From contig OY992537.1 of NCBI GenBank assembly GCA_963921195.1, positions 246,394,414-246,458,413 of the forward strand: a stretch of DNA of 64,000 bases. Direction: 5' to 3'. Positions 12,443 to 24,132 of this stretch are shown here, in pieces. The stretch comes from Pegoplata infirma (taxonomy: Eukaryota; Arthropoda; Insecta; Diptera; Anthomyiidae). A program made the translations under genes and the position numbers. Numbering within the stretch: position 1 is the stretch's first letter; every line of letters begins with the position of its first letter. The notes beneath the pieces were generated by a model. The model was given only the letters and a program-made list of their open reading frames with translations. It searched no databases and was not told the origin of the DNA.

Positions 12443-13501
12443 CCCAGCAAAAATTGGCATTACTAGTAATGGGTTTTGTAATCCGAATCAGATGTTAATC
12501 AGTAGTTACTTATTGAATGAAACACTAATTATTTTAACAAGGGCGTGAGACAAAAATGACTAGTGAAGAGTATGGAGATAAATAAGTAGTTACTGACTCG
12601 GATTACTAATAAGTAGGGATGAGATTTTCATGCACTAAAAAATCTAAAATATGCGCTTAAAATATGCGCTAAAAAATTCAAAATATGCACTAAAAAACCT
12701 AAAAATATGCACTAAAAAATAAAATGTGTGCTATAAAAATCTTGTTTTCATAGGAAAAACTTCTTAAAAAGCAAAAAGTAACGCCGGGCTTAAATAGTAA
12801 CATTTAAAACTTTATATAAGCAAGATTTTTTAGAAATTAAAACAATCTATAAAAAATTTTAAAGAAAAAAAATTTTTTTTTTCTTATTTCCAAAATAAAG
12901 TTTTAAAATTTAAAAAAAATTTGAAACAAATAAATTTTAATATGTGTTTTTACCAAAATATGCAAAAATATGCACTTTTAAGTTGGAAATATGCACAAAA
13001 TATGCATTTAAAACCAAAATATGCAAAAATATGCATTTTCATAAAAATATGCAAAAATATGCAAAAACAAATCGATGCCATTTTAACGCAAATTTCTTGA
13101 TTCGGAAACATAATTGGTCGATATCATTTTTAGACTATCGACAAAAAACATGCATTTGCATGGAAATCTCATCCCTACTAATAAGGAGTAAAAACCCATT
13201 ACTAATAAGAAGTAAAATAATTAGTTAATTAAAACATTTAAAATTTAACTTGTTTTTACTAAAACTTAAAAATTGCGTAATTTTTATTAAGTTTTTAAAT
13301 ACTATTTAAGTTAATTGAATTGTAAAGGTTAAAAACTGCAAGTTCAAGGAGATATTATTACTTAGAAGTGCTTTTATAACATATTACTGAAAAGTAGTTA
13401 CTTTTGGGCTTAAAAAAATTTTAATGGTATTGGGTACTCATTATAAATAATGTACTTGGTAATGATTACTTTTCACAACTCATTACCATGTTTTTGCTGG
13501 G
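12443..13501. mobile_element. CCCAGCAAAAA-ended element with nested hAT
   Basis: Left CCCAGCAAAAATTGG and right inverted CCCAGCAAAAACATGG. It holds the hAT at 12614-13177. Target duplication not obvious. Confidence 0.75.
12614..13177. mobile_element. hAT element with TAGGGATGAGATTT ends
   Basis: Inverted ends TAGGGATGAGATTT followed by (T/C)CATGCA, flanked by a perfect 8-bp duplication CTAATAAG (12606-12613, 13178-13185). Interior is dominated by tandem 'AAAATATGCA(CT)AAAA' words. A 94-codon frame through them is repeat-encoded, not a gene. Confidence 0.9.
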
Positions 13502-13604
13502 AAGTAGTTTCCAATATATTAAAGATGGAATTTTTTCGCTACCATTAAAATTTCATTACCATTTTCTGAAACTAATGATAATTTATTTTATGATTTGCAA
13601 TCTT

Positions 13605-14613
13605 TATCAAAATATATATTATTGATCAGTGATCGATACTAAGACATCCGAGCGATGTTGGTCCGTCTGTCTGTCCGTCCTTCTGTGGAGTAGTGTTGTA
13701 AATTGTGGTTACTTTTGACTACTCAATACTACTCGATACTATTTCAACTGAGTACTCGATACTACTCAATACTTTTTTTGAAATTGAAAAATTTCAAAAT
13801 AGAGCCTTCTAAATTCAAATTTTATTATTTTTTTTTTGCTAAACTCTATTTCTGTTTGCATAACAAGGCATTCGCTATTAAATTTAGATTATTTTTAATC
13901 AATTTAATTTTTTTTTTCTAGAAAACAAAAAAATTAAATTTTTTCTTACATATTTTATTGGTTAAATTATGCATTTTAAGTGAAAAATACAACCCTGAAA
14001 GTATTGAGTAGTTACTTTTGAGTATTGAGTACTCGAAAAAATAAGTAGTATTGAGTACTCGGTACTCAAATACTCAATACTTTTACAACACTACTGTGGA
14101 GGACACGATACAGTCCAAAATACAAGAGCTAGAATCCTGAAATTATGCACGAATATGTCTTATGGTTATATTCGGAGCTGGACAAAATCGTACAAGGGTG
14201 AAAATTTCTCCCTTGAAGAACTAAACAAACCCTTGAGAAAATAAAACATTTTTGTATAAAAAGAGGACTAGAAAATGACAGTTTTTTGACCTGCCTCTTT
14301 TTGTGGGCGTAGTTTTTGTTAAACAAATCAAAAATTTTGTTAAACAAATCAAAAATTTGTTTGCCAAAATATGTTCATGGTCCTGCACTAGGACCCGGGG
14401 GATTAAAAAACTTGTTTTTTTGATCCGCTTCCTTTTTAAGGCGTAGATATCAAAAAAATAGTTTAAATGGTGAGAAAATTGTATAACATTATAGCAAACA
14501 GCATAATAAGTGAATTAGTAAACATTTTTCGCTATGGGATGGTGCCCTACACATACCCCGCCGAAGACCCCAAAAAAAAGCTGCCCTTTTTTTTAACATG
14601 TTGGAGGGAATAA
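13605..14613 (-). mobile_element. Helentron-like repeat interrupted by a hAT MITE
   Basis: TATTGATCAGTGATCGATAC, GCGATGTTGGTCCGTCTG and, after the insertion, GTGGAGGACACGATACAGTCC and GTTGGAGGGA. The inserted element occupies 13691-14093. Confidence 0.6.
13691..14093. mobile_element. hAT MITE with TAGTGTTGTAAA ends
   Basis: Perfect 12-bp inverted ends TAGTGTTGTAAA and perfect 8-bp duplication CTGTGGAG (13683-13690, 14094-14101). The body is rich in repeated TACTCAATACT / GAGTACTCGATAC text, so it is largely self-complementary. 403 bp, non-coding. Confidence 0.88.
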
Positions 14614-15533
14614 ACTCACTTCGTTATTTTTAAAGGCAACGATTTTTTCCAAGAATCTTTTATAATCATTTGCGGTATTTTTTTTGCTATATGATTATAT
14701 GATTTTAAAATAAATTTTAAAAACCATAATATTAATACAATACAATATAAACACATTTTGCACTTAAAAAACGTTTGTATTGTTTGCTAAAACAAAACCA
14801 TAGCCAAATTATAAAACAATGTTGTCAACGACGTTAATCAAGGGGATACCGTTTAAGGTCCAATTGTCACGATAAGATTTTTTATATTATTTTTAAGATT
14901 TTTTATATTATTTTTATTTGTTAAAAAAAAAAAAAAACTTTTTTTAATGCATATATTAAGAAAAAGACAAAAAATCATATATTTCACTTTAAAAAATTTC
15001 CAAAGTTTTTCTAAAAATACTAAACATTTTCAAGTCAGAAGTAGTTCAAAGTCACTTGAACCTAGGAGATTATAAATTATTTCGGCTCGCCCCCATTTGT
15101 ATATAAAAAACAGTTCTAATAATAATAAAATTGTATTACTTAAGCGCAAAAATCATAATAAACCAATTCGAAAGTATAGCCCCCTCCAAAAAACAAACGT
15201 CAATGACAACATTTTTTATATTTCTTTTTTTACATTTTGGGGGGTATAAAATATTCAGACTTAACGAGTTTTATTTGTCTTTTTATTACAAAGAATAAAG
15301 CTTTGAATGTTGTGAAATTATCAAGACATTTATATAGATTTATATAGATTTGTTAGCATTTATTTCTATTAAATTTATTAATATGATTGAACGATTTTTT
15401 TTGTAACAAAAGAGAAAAAGTAAATAATTGAAAAGTAAATTTGTCATAACAATTGAAATGGTAAACATTATTAACTTTTACACTCAAAAAGTTTTTCGGG
15501 ACAATAATTTTTTCAAAAATAAATGTTGTTCTT
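14614..15533. other. AT-rich intergenic sequence
   Basis: Includes 'TTTTTTATATTATTTTTA' direct repeats near 14880. No gene or element ends recognised. Confidence 0.45.
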
Positions 15534-16318
15534 CACGGTGCCCTGGATAGGATTTAAATAAAGTTTTGGTGTTACTCCGATTTTTAAGTGGATTTTGTTT
15601 TTAGACGATAAAAGAAAAAAAATGAGCCAAAAAAGAAAAAAATGTACTAGGCGCTTTTTTTTGGCGAGCAAAAAGAAGAATTTCTAAAAAACAAAAAATA
15701 TTTTTTTCTTTTAATTGCATTAAAATTGATTTATACAGTTGTAAATTCATCACATATTTACTTGTCAGTGATATTTAAATATATATGTAACATATCTTTC
15801 CAGATATGAGACTTAAAAGAATAATTTAACTATTAATTGAAACTAAATGAAATATGTCCTTGTAAATTGTATTTAAAAATGTTAGTTCTTAAAAGTTTTC
15901 AGTGTACTACTCAGACGGATAGCAGAACACAAAGCTACCTCAGTTTAGGGTTGCCATCCGTCCTCTTTTCCCCGGACACCGTCCTCTTTTTTAGGGTGTC
16001 CGGGGCAGTCCTACTTCTTTTTTAGAAAGTGTCCGGGGTTGTCCTACTTTTGGACTTTTTCCCATATTTTTTTTATTGCTTCTAAACTTTTGAATTATTG
16101 GCTGTATTTTAGCTTATCAGCAATAATGTCAACTTTTTGAGAGCAAAACGCGAACAAAAATTATTAATACATATTCAACTCGTCATTCATTGAGAATTAG
16201 AAGAAGAAAATTGTACAGTCTCTTAGTAAGATCAAGATCGTGTTGATTATTTGACGATCGTGATTTTACTATAAGATTGTACAATTTTTTTGTTCTAATT
16301 CTCAATGAATGTGGAGTT

Positions 16319-18008
16319 CAGCACCGTTTTAACCATTAGGACATACTGGGCACGTGCCCAGGGCCGCCGACCTAAGGGGGCCCCGAAATGCCAATAAATT
16401 TCCTTTATATGAAAAAGGAGCAACATTTTTGTTTATTTGTTTTTAAAGAAAATTTTACATTTTCTTTTAGAAAATTTCTCAGAATCTAACAGATTTTTCA
16501 TATACATCTGAGACTTTTTCTACAGGAGATATTTGTCCTATGTCAAAAGTCTCTAATTTATAGAAATTTTTTGTATAAAAAAGTCTCAGATTCCCAGACA
16601 GTTTTTGGAATAGAAAAAGTCTTATGGTGATTTCTTTTCTGAAAAAAAATTTTTGCCTTTTTAGGGTATACAATGTATACTATACATTTTTAAAATGTTT
16701 AACTCACACCTTCAAAAACTTGCATTTTATTTGACTGGAATAGAACACAACATATAGAAATACTCTGCCCTGTATATTTTAACAGCTGTTTTGAGAAAAC
16801 AACACAGAAAGTGTCAGCTGTTGTATAAGGCAACTTCAACCCCGTGATTTTTTACGGGGTAAAAAGTGCAACTTTTTTGCACTTTATAGGGCAGACATTT
16901 TTAGAAAAGAACACGATATTCTTTATAAGGGTTGACATTTTTTAGAAAAGAACACAAAAACATAATTTTTGGGGCGAAATGCAAAAAAATGTACTACCTC
17001 CGTCCCAAAATAATCTTAACATTTCTATAATTTGGCTGGGATTATGGAGGATTTTTTGAAAAAGCTTTGTTTTTTTTGTTAATACATATCGGGACATATC
17101 AATAATTTAAAAATTCTTTATAGCTTTGCAATTTTTCAATTTACGTGCAAAATGGATGCAATAAACTGCATCCAGATTAATGAGACAACTTGTTTTCGAC
17201 GTTACAAACAGGCATGGTGTCCACTATGGTCGAAAAGATGAAAATTATTACAAAATGCGGCGTATGAAATAAGAAATTTTACGCTAGAGGCCCTTTTAAC
17301 GGTTTTTAATAAATGCATTATGGATGCAATAGAGACATCTTGCAAATATTTTTAATTAATTTTGTTACAATTTTAGTACACGAGATTAGTATAAGATTGT
17401 TTTTTTAACTTTATCTTGTATTATTTCAACTAAAACACTGCTTAATAAAATGTTAAGTTTATTTTGGGACAAAAAAATCTATAGAAATGTTAAAAATATT
17501 TCGGGACGGAGGTAGTACATTTTTTGCCAGAAAAGAAAACGCCATTAGATTCTAAGGCATTTTTCGTATAGAAAAAGTCTAAGATTCTGATACATTTTTA
17601 GGAGACATTTTTGGTACAAGAATATTCTCAGATTCTAAACATTTTTTCTAAAGAAATTGGCACAGATTCTGAGACATTTTTCGTATAGAAAAAAATTTCA
17701 GATTCTGACACATTTTTCATATCGAAAAAGTTTCAGATTCTGAGACATTTTTCGTATAGAAAAGGTTTCAGATTCTGAGATATTTTTCGTATGGCAAAGT
17801 TTTAGATTCTGATCTATAAAAGGTATCATTAAAACCAAATTGTTCTACACAAATATCATGGTTTTATTACGTAAAGAAAAATTACATCGAGCTAGAATAG
17901 CCGTACTCAAAATATTTTTTTTTATTGTACCAAAATAATATGTTTTTTTGTCATGGACTTTTTCTTTTCAGCAGGGCCCAGGGCCCACCATACCATAAAG
18001 CCGCCCTG
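16319..18008. mobile_element. Third-level hAT element (CAG...CCGTTTTAACCAT ends)
   Basis: Left CAGCACCGTTTTAACCAT, then GGGCACGTGCCCAGGGCC; right inverted CAGGGCGGCTTTATGGTATGG, then GGGCCCTGGGCCC. Imperfect 8-bp duplication GTGGAGTT / GTAGAGCT. Interior carries degenerate copies of the 35-bp palindromic tandem unit and a Stowaway-like MITE. Confidence 0.65.
16994..17515. mobile_element. Stowaway-like (Tc1/mariner) MITE at the centre of the nest
   Basis: Ends CTACCTCCGTCCC (perfect 13 bp, similar for about 36 bp) with a TA on each side. The termini and the following AAAATAA strongly resemble plant Stowaway MITEs (CTCCCTCCGTCCC). A second inverted sub-repeat (GTTAAGTTTATTTTGGGAC) lies just inside the right end. 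522 bp; no intact transposase. Confidence 0.8.
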
Positions 18009-19689
18009 GTAGAGCTGAATATGTATTAATGTTTTTGTTTGAATATTAGCGATTTATCATTTAAATTCCCTTTGCTGCTTGTAGTATATGGTTTCTTATT
18101 TGTTTAATAGTCTCGACAATGGAATCTGACAAATTCCGAAACACGTGTCGAATAAGTCCTGCAAAAATGACCAACATAAATAAGTTAAAAACAGAAAAAT
18201 ATTTTTTTGAAAATTATTCTAATTTTTTCAAAATTTTCTGTAATAAACAAATGGAACTTTTAATAAACATAATAAAGATATTTTGAAATGAAAATTTTTA
18301 AAATACAAATTGAATTTTCTGATAAGCATTTAGAAAATTTTTAAATACTAATAGAAAATTCAGATATAAAATTAAAAATTTTTGAATTATATATAGAAAT
18401 TTTTGAAATATAATTGGAAATAATTGTGAATAATATTTCCCAAAATACACTGGAACATTTTTGAATAAGTGGAAATAAAAATTGTTTTCCTAATACTAAA
18501 AATACATTTTATTTGTATTTTGTATCGCGTTGTTAATTTTTTTTAAATTAATTTATAACAAAAATTGTCCTCTTTTTTGGGCCAAATGTCCTCTTTTTTT
18601 GAGGTTGGCGTCCTCTTTTTCTCAAAAAGGGAATGGCAACCCTACCTCAGTTTAGACCTTAGTGAGTCATATAATTTTAAAAGAATTAATACTTTTTTGT
18701 TAAATTTTTTTTTCAAAACTAAGAAAAATCAGAAAACGATAGTAAAAATCATTAAAAATGTGTTTGCAATTCCTAAGGAAGAGTAAAATAAAGTAAATAG
18801 TTTGAAAAGAGATGAAGAAAGTGGTTGGGACTATTTGTTTATTGACAATCTTATGGATGCGCTAAATATCCTTTTTTATTTTTTTTTTATTTCGCCCAAA
18901 TGCTTTGAAAATTTTGTTTGTATTGTTGGTGTAACTTCCTTCCTTCAAAATCTAGAAACAGGATCAGTCTTAAATGTGAAATAAATTTTCATTAAATTAA
19001 AGAAGAAATTTCATTTAGTATCACTAAATAGCAAAATTATTCTTTTAAGTCTCATATCTGGAAAAATATGTCACATATATATTTAAATCTCACTGATAAG
19101 TGAATATGTGATGAATTTACATCTGTATAAAAAAATTTTAATGCATTTGAAAGAATAAAGTCATTTTTGTAATTCTTTTTTTTGACCGCCAAAAAAAAAA
19201 GCGCCTAGTAATTTTTTTTCTTTTTGGCTCATTTTCCTTCTTTTATAGTCTAAAAAAATTATCCGCCTAAAAATTGGAGTAACACCAAAATTTTATTTAA
19301 ATCCTCTCCAGGGCACCGTGTCTTATTTGACCTTTTTTTACAATATGTTAAAAGGAATAAATTTTAAGACCTCGAGCTTGAAAATTTATTCCTTTTAAAA
19401 ATATTATTGATATCTTAAATCTAACAAATAAAAAAAATTTGTATTGAGTTGGTTATTTTTTTTTTAACGTTCGCCATAGTCCAACTTAAGTTTTAACTTA
19501 TAAAAAAACTTGACCACTCCCACTTTATCGCCCACTTTTTTCAATTTATTTAAAATCGAAGAACGATTTGACTTTTTTGTTTGTAAATGTTCATTATATT
19601 TACATTTAGTTTTTTACGGAAAGCAAAATTGACCACGCCCACTTTTTCGATTTATCTAAAATTTATCTAAATACCTCAAAGCATTCTCG

Positions 19690-19749
19690 ACATTATTTGT
19701 TTGTTTTTATGATGGAGGGTATTTAAGATTTGGCGCGGCACTTACTTTT
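19690..19749 (-). mobile_element. Terminal fragment of a Helentron-like repeat
   Basis: GATGGAGGGTATTTAAGATTTGGCGCGGC immediately abuts the next copy. The preceding 19321-19690 is AT-rich with 'GACCACGCCCACTTT' phrases typical of these repeats. Confidence 0.4.
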
Positions 19750-20286
19750 TATACCCTCCAACCACAGTATGGGGGTATACTCACTTTGTCATTCCGTGTG
19801 TAACGCATCGAAATATCGGTCTAGGACCCCATAAAGTATATATATTATTGATCAGTGATCCATTCTAAGACATTCTAGCGATGTCCGTCTGTCCGTCCGT
19901 CCGTCCGTCCGTCTGTGGAAGACACGATACAGTCCAAAGTAAAAGCGCTAGACTCCTGAAATTTGGCACGAAGATGTCTCATGGTATTGGGCTGGTTAAG
20001 TTCGAACATGGGCAAAATCGGTTCAGGGGGAAAAAAGTTCCCCTCTTAAGTACTAAAAAAAACTCTAAAAAAAGCAATTTTTTAAAGGTTTTTTGTACTT
20101 TTGCTTAGCAAACGAAACATTGTTATGTCAAAAGAAGTTCATAGTCTTGCAGTTGGATCCAGGGAGGTTGTGTCCAACCAACTTTACCCCCCCCCCCAAA
20201 AAAAAAAAAGACGCCCCTGATTTTTTTTTACGTGTTGGAGGGTATAAAAGATTCGGCACAGCCGAATTTAACACACTCACTTGTTT
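19750..20286 (-). mobile_element. Helentron-like repeat
   Basis: Runs from TATACCCTCCAACCACAG through GTCCGTCTGTCC(GTCC)n to GGAGGGTATAAAAG, the hairpin TTCGGCACAGCCGAA, and CACTCACTTGTT. It carries a poly-C run at about 20185. It lies about 1 kb upstream of numb. Confidence 0.7.
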
Positions 20287-21304
20287 TCACTAAAACACTC
20301 CTAGAAATTTACTTATGGTTTTAAATGTGGTTTTAAAAGCGATCAAAGTGATTCATACAAATATATAGTAGTACAAAAGTAATAATTTCACAGTTAAGAA
20401 TATCATTAATATATTTCTATCCTAAGGTGTCATTTTTATGACGCATACTTATTCTCTAGCTTTATTTTTTTGCATAGATTCTGAATATTTAAAAAATACT
20501 TTTATACATTTATTTTTTCTTAAATACATTCGTTAAGTTTCTTGAATACCTGAAATAATATTTAAATATTTTTTTTATTTATTTTTAATATTACAGCTTT
20601 AATTTTACAAAAAAAAAATAGTTTATTTAAATATACACATCGATTCAAATCGTACAATTTTGTTGTTATTTGTGTTTGTACGTGGACTACGTCACTTACA
20701 AAATGTGTGATTTGTAAAGATTCGATTGAGAATTTGTTGAAATATTCATTTTAATGGAATTACTATCAAATCAAGCAATAAAAATCAATCAAACACTTGT
20801 CTTAATTAATAATTGCAAAAATATAAAATCAATGCAAATTTAACAATAAATCAATTAAACAACAAGCAAATTGTGATATTAAATAATAATAACAATAAAA
20901 AAAACAAAAATAAACAAAATAGGTAAAAGATAAAAATATCATTTACTTGTATTCATAGATGATAAACAATTAATGTAAGTAAACAGACGGACAGACAATA
21001 CATCCAAATTCGTGCAGTTCTTTGTGGTTGTTAGTTTTATGAGCTGCCTGTCTGCCTGCCATATGTTTATACGGATGATTGCAATTTTAAACTCTAGTTT
21101 AATTTGAATTGTAACGGTTGCTGTTAGCAATTCTCTCACGTACCTCTCGACTGGTAGAAAGGTACAACATTCGAGTGTACAGACATCTTAAATAAACCCC
21201 TAAAAAATATAAAACAAGAATATCCGGAGCAAAACAAATAACAGAAAATAATACAAAAAAAAATCTACTTAACAAAATATCGTATATAAAACTATTAGTT
21301 CGTG
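20287..21304 (+). promoter_or_regulatory. Upstream region of numb exon 1 (presumed 5' UTR / proximal control)
   Basis: About 1 kb between a Helentron-like repeat and the numb start codon. It has no open frame of note and no terminal-repeat element that I can see, unlike most 1-kb stretches here. It probably contains leader sequence and possibly a promoter, but no TATA/Inr/DPE combination could be assigned with confidence. Confidence 0.35.
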
Positions 21305-21385
21305 ATGGGAAATACATCGTCACACACGCATGAGCCTCTAGAACGCGGCTTCACACGAGGAAAATTTGGTGATGTTAAAAATGGG
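21305..21385 (+). CDS. numb: numb coding exon 1 (long-isoform N-terminus)
   Basis: This exon encodes residues 1-27, beginning [19 protein letters not shown]. Gly2 followed by Ser6 fits the N-myristoylation consensus MGxxxS, and the Drosophila protein begins almost identically, so this start anchors the long, membrane-associated isoform. The reading ends on a complete GGG codon directly before a GTAGGT donor at 21386, giving phase 0. The 160-bp intron ends in TTTAG at 21541-21545. An ATG start here is supported by protein homology rather than by a mapped transcript; any upstream non-coding exon is not recognisable. In Drosophila the first 41 residues direct Numb to the membrane and to its asymmetric crescent in dividing neural precursors. 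Confidence 0.93.
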
Positions 21386-21545
21386 GTAGGTTTATGATTA
21401 TGAATTAATCTATATGTATTTACAAAAACAAACATAAAGTTACACTTGTTTCTCTTAAATATATACTCCTTTTTATATCCATATAATTCTTTGGTGCTCT
21501 TATTTATATAAATATATTTTTTTTGCTCTCTTTCCACCACTTTAG
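21386..21545 (+). other. numb: numb intron 1
   Basis: A 160-bp phase-0 intron with GTAGGT donor and a T-rich stretch before TTTAG. It separates the myristoylated N-terminus from the basic region. Because Met42 lies just 42 nt beyond the acceptor, an alternative promoter or leader exon spliced here would produce the short isoform. Confidence 0.9.
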
Positions 21546-21794
21546 AAATCTGCTTCATTCCGTTTTAGTAAAAAATCACCCAAAAAAATGGATCGTTTAC
21601 GGCGATCCTTTCGTGATTCATTTAGACGACGAAAGGATCGTGTACCTGAGTCCTCTAAGCCTCATCAATGGCAAGCGGATGAAGAAGCAGTGCGCACTGC
21701 CACCTGTTCTTTTGGTGTGAAGTATTTAGGTTGCGTAGAAGTATTTGAATCGCGTGGTATGCAAGTTTGCGAGGAGGCCCTCAAAGTTTTACGG
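21546..21794 (+). CDS. numb: numb coding exon 2 (basic region and first part of PTB domain)
   Basis: This exon encodes residues 28-110 in phase 0 at both ends (acceptor TTTAG before 21546, donor GTAAGT at 21795). Residues 28-41 contain [14 protein letters not shown]. Met42 (21588) lies in a good context (A at -3, G at +4) and begins the short isoform known in Drosophila, which lacks the membrane-targeting N-terminus. Ser48 and Ser52 in the basic stretch [12 protein letters not shown] correspond to atypical PKC sites that release Numb from the cortex. The PTB domain starts near residue 75, with [18 protein letters not shown] visible at 83-100. The exon would be invisible to simple long-frame searches because it ends after 83 codons. 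Confidence 0.95.
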
Positions 21795-21956
21795 GTAAGT
21801 TAAAATGAATAGATAGTAAACACAATGAAATAGGGGGCGTTCACTCTCTACATAGCTTAAAGTTTGTTGCACTAGATTTGTGACTTTCTGTTGTTGATAG
21901 TATATTTATCGTATGCATAAGTACAGTATGTAATCTACCAATCATAAAGTCAACTG

Positions 21957-23049
21957 ACAAGGAAGGTCTTTCACAGGGCACCCACCGATGGTCCTGAAAC
22001 TTAAATATGGAAATGAGGGGGAAAAAAATAAGAGTTACCTGTTTTTTTAGCTGCCCAATCTCAAATTTAAAAAAGGGTTGCTACCCTATGAAAAAATAAG
22101 GTCTTTCGGGAAAATATAAAATATAAAAGCCGTCAGCTTAATTTTGATAGAGATTATTATATATGATTTTGGCGGTCGTACGTATAAACTACCCCAACGA
22201 TTATACATTTTTAACCAGAGACCATAACAGTTATGAGACTTAATGAAAAAAATCAAATTTAACTGTTCAAAAATATTTTTTCAAATAAAAATTAAAAATA
22301 ACAGTTTGAAATGATTTAAATAAATATCTGTTCAAAATAACAGAAATAAAAAACTTTTATTTTTTATAACTGTTATTAAAAACTCTTTGAGCCTTAAAAA
22401 ACTCGAGTTATTAAAATAAAACAACAATAAACACATGCAGAAGAATCCTATTGATATCTAATACTTCAATCATTGATTTAAAGATCGAAACTTTGATTGA
22501 TTTTTTTTTAAATAACTGTTATAACAGTTATTTACTCAAATAAATATAAAATAAAAGTTATTTTAGATTGTTTGAACAAAAAGTTTTTAATAACTGTTAT
22601 TTTTTACTGTTAATGAAAAAATCAAAAAAATAAATGTTATTGCAAATTTTAACACAGGACATCTCTAGAAGCCTTTTCATATATAAAATACTAAGTTTGG
22701 ACAACATTCGTTTCATGATTTTTTTTAAAACAAAAAGACACATGTAACTGTTATATTTGGTCTCTTTTTTTAACAATAACGAACTTAACGAAGCCGAATT
22801 TGGACACAACCGATACACCATTGGATAGGCCTTCAAAAAACCTGTATAAAATGTTCATATAGTTTTTTTTTGAAGAAATGGGAAAAATCTTCAAAAAACG
22901 AAAAAAATCCCGTTTTCCCTTCCCCTTTGACCCGCTAAATGTGAGATTGGGCAGCTATAAAAAAACAGGTAACTTTTATTTTGTTCCCCTCTTTCTTATA
23001 TGCAAGTTTCAGGACAATCGGTGGGTGCCCTCTGAAAGACCTTCCTTGT
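21957..23049. mobile_element. Long-TIR element in numb intron 2 (ACAAGGAAGGTCTTTC ends)
   Basis: The ends are inverted copies over about 130 bp: ACAAGGAAGGTCTTTCA, GGGCACCCACCGAT, GTCCTGAAACTT, then GTTACCTGTTTTTTTA and GCTGCCCAATCTCA. The centre holds a second element. 1093 bp, non-coding; target duplication not certain. Confidence 0.85.
22216..22766. mobile_element. hAT-like element nested in the numb intron element
   Basis: Ends (C/A)AGAGACCA then ATAACAGTTA, inverted, flanked by TTTTTAAC (22208-22215 and 22767-22774). Interior repeats 'AATAACTGTTAT'. 551 bp. Confidence 0.75.
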
Positions 23050-24132
23050 GAGAGTATTAAAATCAGTTGTGTCAAAACTTTTATACACTCAAAAAAAAAA
23101 AAATATGTGGTTGAGGAGAAAAATGTTTAGATTCTGAAACCCTTTTCATATAAAAAAAGTTGTTTAACTCTTAACTCTCTCAAATTCTCAGATTCAACAT
23201 TGTTCTCTTTTGTTTAAGATTCATATGAGATTCTCAGACATTCTTTCTAAATAAAAGTTTCCAAATTTTGATGCACTTTTCTTATGGAAAAGCTCTGAAA
23301 TAATTTTAAAGAAATTCTTAGATTTTGAGAATTCTTTCGAACACAAAAATCATCAGATTCGGTTTTTATACCTTCTAATGTTTTCTAAGGCAATTTTTAA
23401 CAAGAGCAGGAAAAATAAAGGGAAATGAATTTTTTCATCTGCGGGCCAAATTCATATTAAGGGGGTGAAAATGAGGAAAAATGGTAATATTTCTTTTTTT
23501 TCGTTTATCTCCTATATTATGCAATGTAACCTTGTCATGTTGCATAACGATTAAAAGGCCTTTGGAAAACCCATCTAAGTGTTCAAAGAACGTGTCCAAA
23601 TATGTCCAACTTTTCATCATATTGAGTAAAATTCCAAATTTTAAAAACATTTTTGTTAATAACTCTAAAAATATTGTAATTTTTGGCACGTTGTTAGCCC
23701 CACAATATAGGTTTTTAAAATACTTCTTCTTTCTTCTTCTCTTTCTTAAAATACATTTAATCTAATTCCAAATGCCTACGTTGATTTTGATTAAATGGGA
23801 GTAAATCGTACAAAACTGAAAAATTTCGTTTTGGATACAAGTGTCTTAGACTTTGAAACCGATTGACACCAAACTTTCTAGTTTAGTTTAATCAAGATTT
23901 TTCTCTATAACATTATGAACATACATATGTATGTATGTCAACATAACGAAATATACAAATTTGCAATTTGAAATTAATTTGCAAGAGATTCTTAATTAAT
24001 GCTTTTCAAGACTGTTCTGCCGTTCAATTAAACATTCACTAATTAAGAATTTTAACCTTGGGTTCAACAGAATATACTTATAATAATGTTTTTTTTTCGT
24101 TTGTATTAATTGTTGTTATTGTTTCTTTGCAG

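Larger units (their letters stand above)
15948..18642. mobile_element. Second-level element with GGGTTGCCAT ends and 12-bp duplication
   Basis: Perfect 10-bp inverted ends GGGTTGCCAT / ATGGCAACCC, flanked by TACCTCAGTTTA (15936-15947 and 18643-18654). 'GTCCTCTTTTTT' is repeated near both ends in the same orientation. A 12-bp duplication is longer than usual for hAT; MULE-like is possible. Confidence 0.8.
15534..19320. mobile_element. Outer long-TIR element with CACGGTGCCCTGG ends
   Basis: The two ends are inverted copies over roughly 300 bp (15534-15855 and 18995-19320), starting CACGGTGCCCTGGA and flanked by TCTT (15530-15533, 19321-19324). A 4-bp duplication with CAC...GTG ends would suit a Chapaev-type (CMC) element; this is inference. 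All internal sequence is a later nest of at least three insertions. Confidence 0.75.
21795..24132 (+). other. numb: numb intron 2 (transposon-filled)
   Basis: A 2338-bp phase-0 intron splitting the PTB domain between Arg110 and Asn111 (GTAAGT donor, TTGCAG acceptor). About half of it is a two-level transposon nest (21957-23049). A further part (about 23100-23350) holds degenerate copies of the 'CAGATTCTGAGA...' tandem motif found elsewhere in the window. The remainder is AT-rich with no coding sequence recognised. Confidence 0.9.

Noticed and set aside
18083..18170. Second hammerhead-like sequence (GAAACACGTG context)
   Set aside because: A CTGACAA word replaces the CTGATGA core and stems cannot be closed; at most an eroded relative.
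24058..24132. N-terminal extension of the long numb frame beginning upstream of 24133
   Set aside because: The segment ends in a T-rich tract plus TTTGCAG and shows no homology; it is intron.
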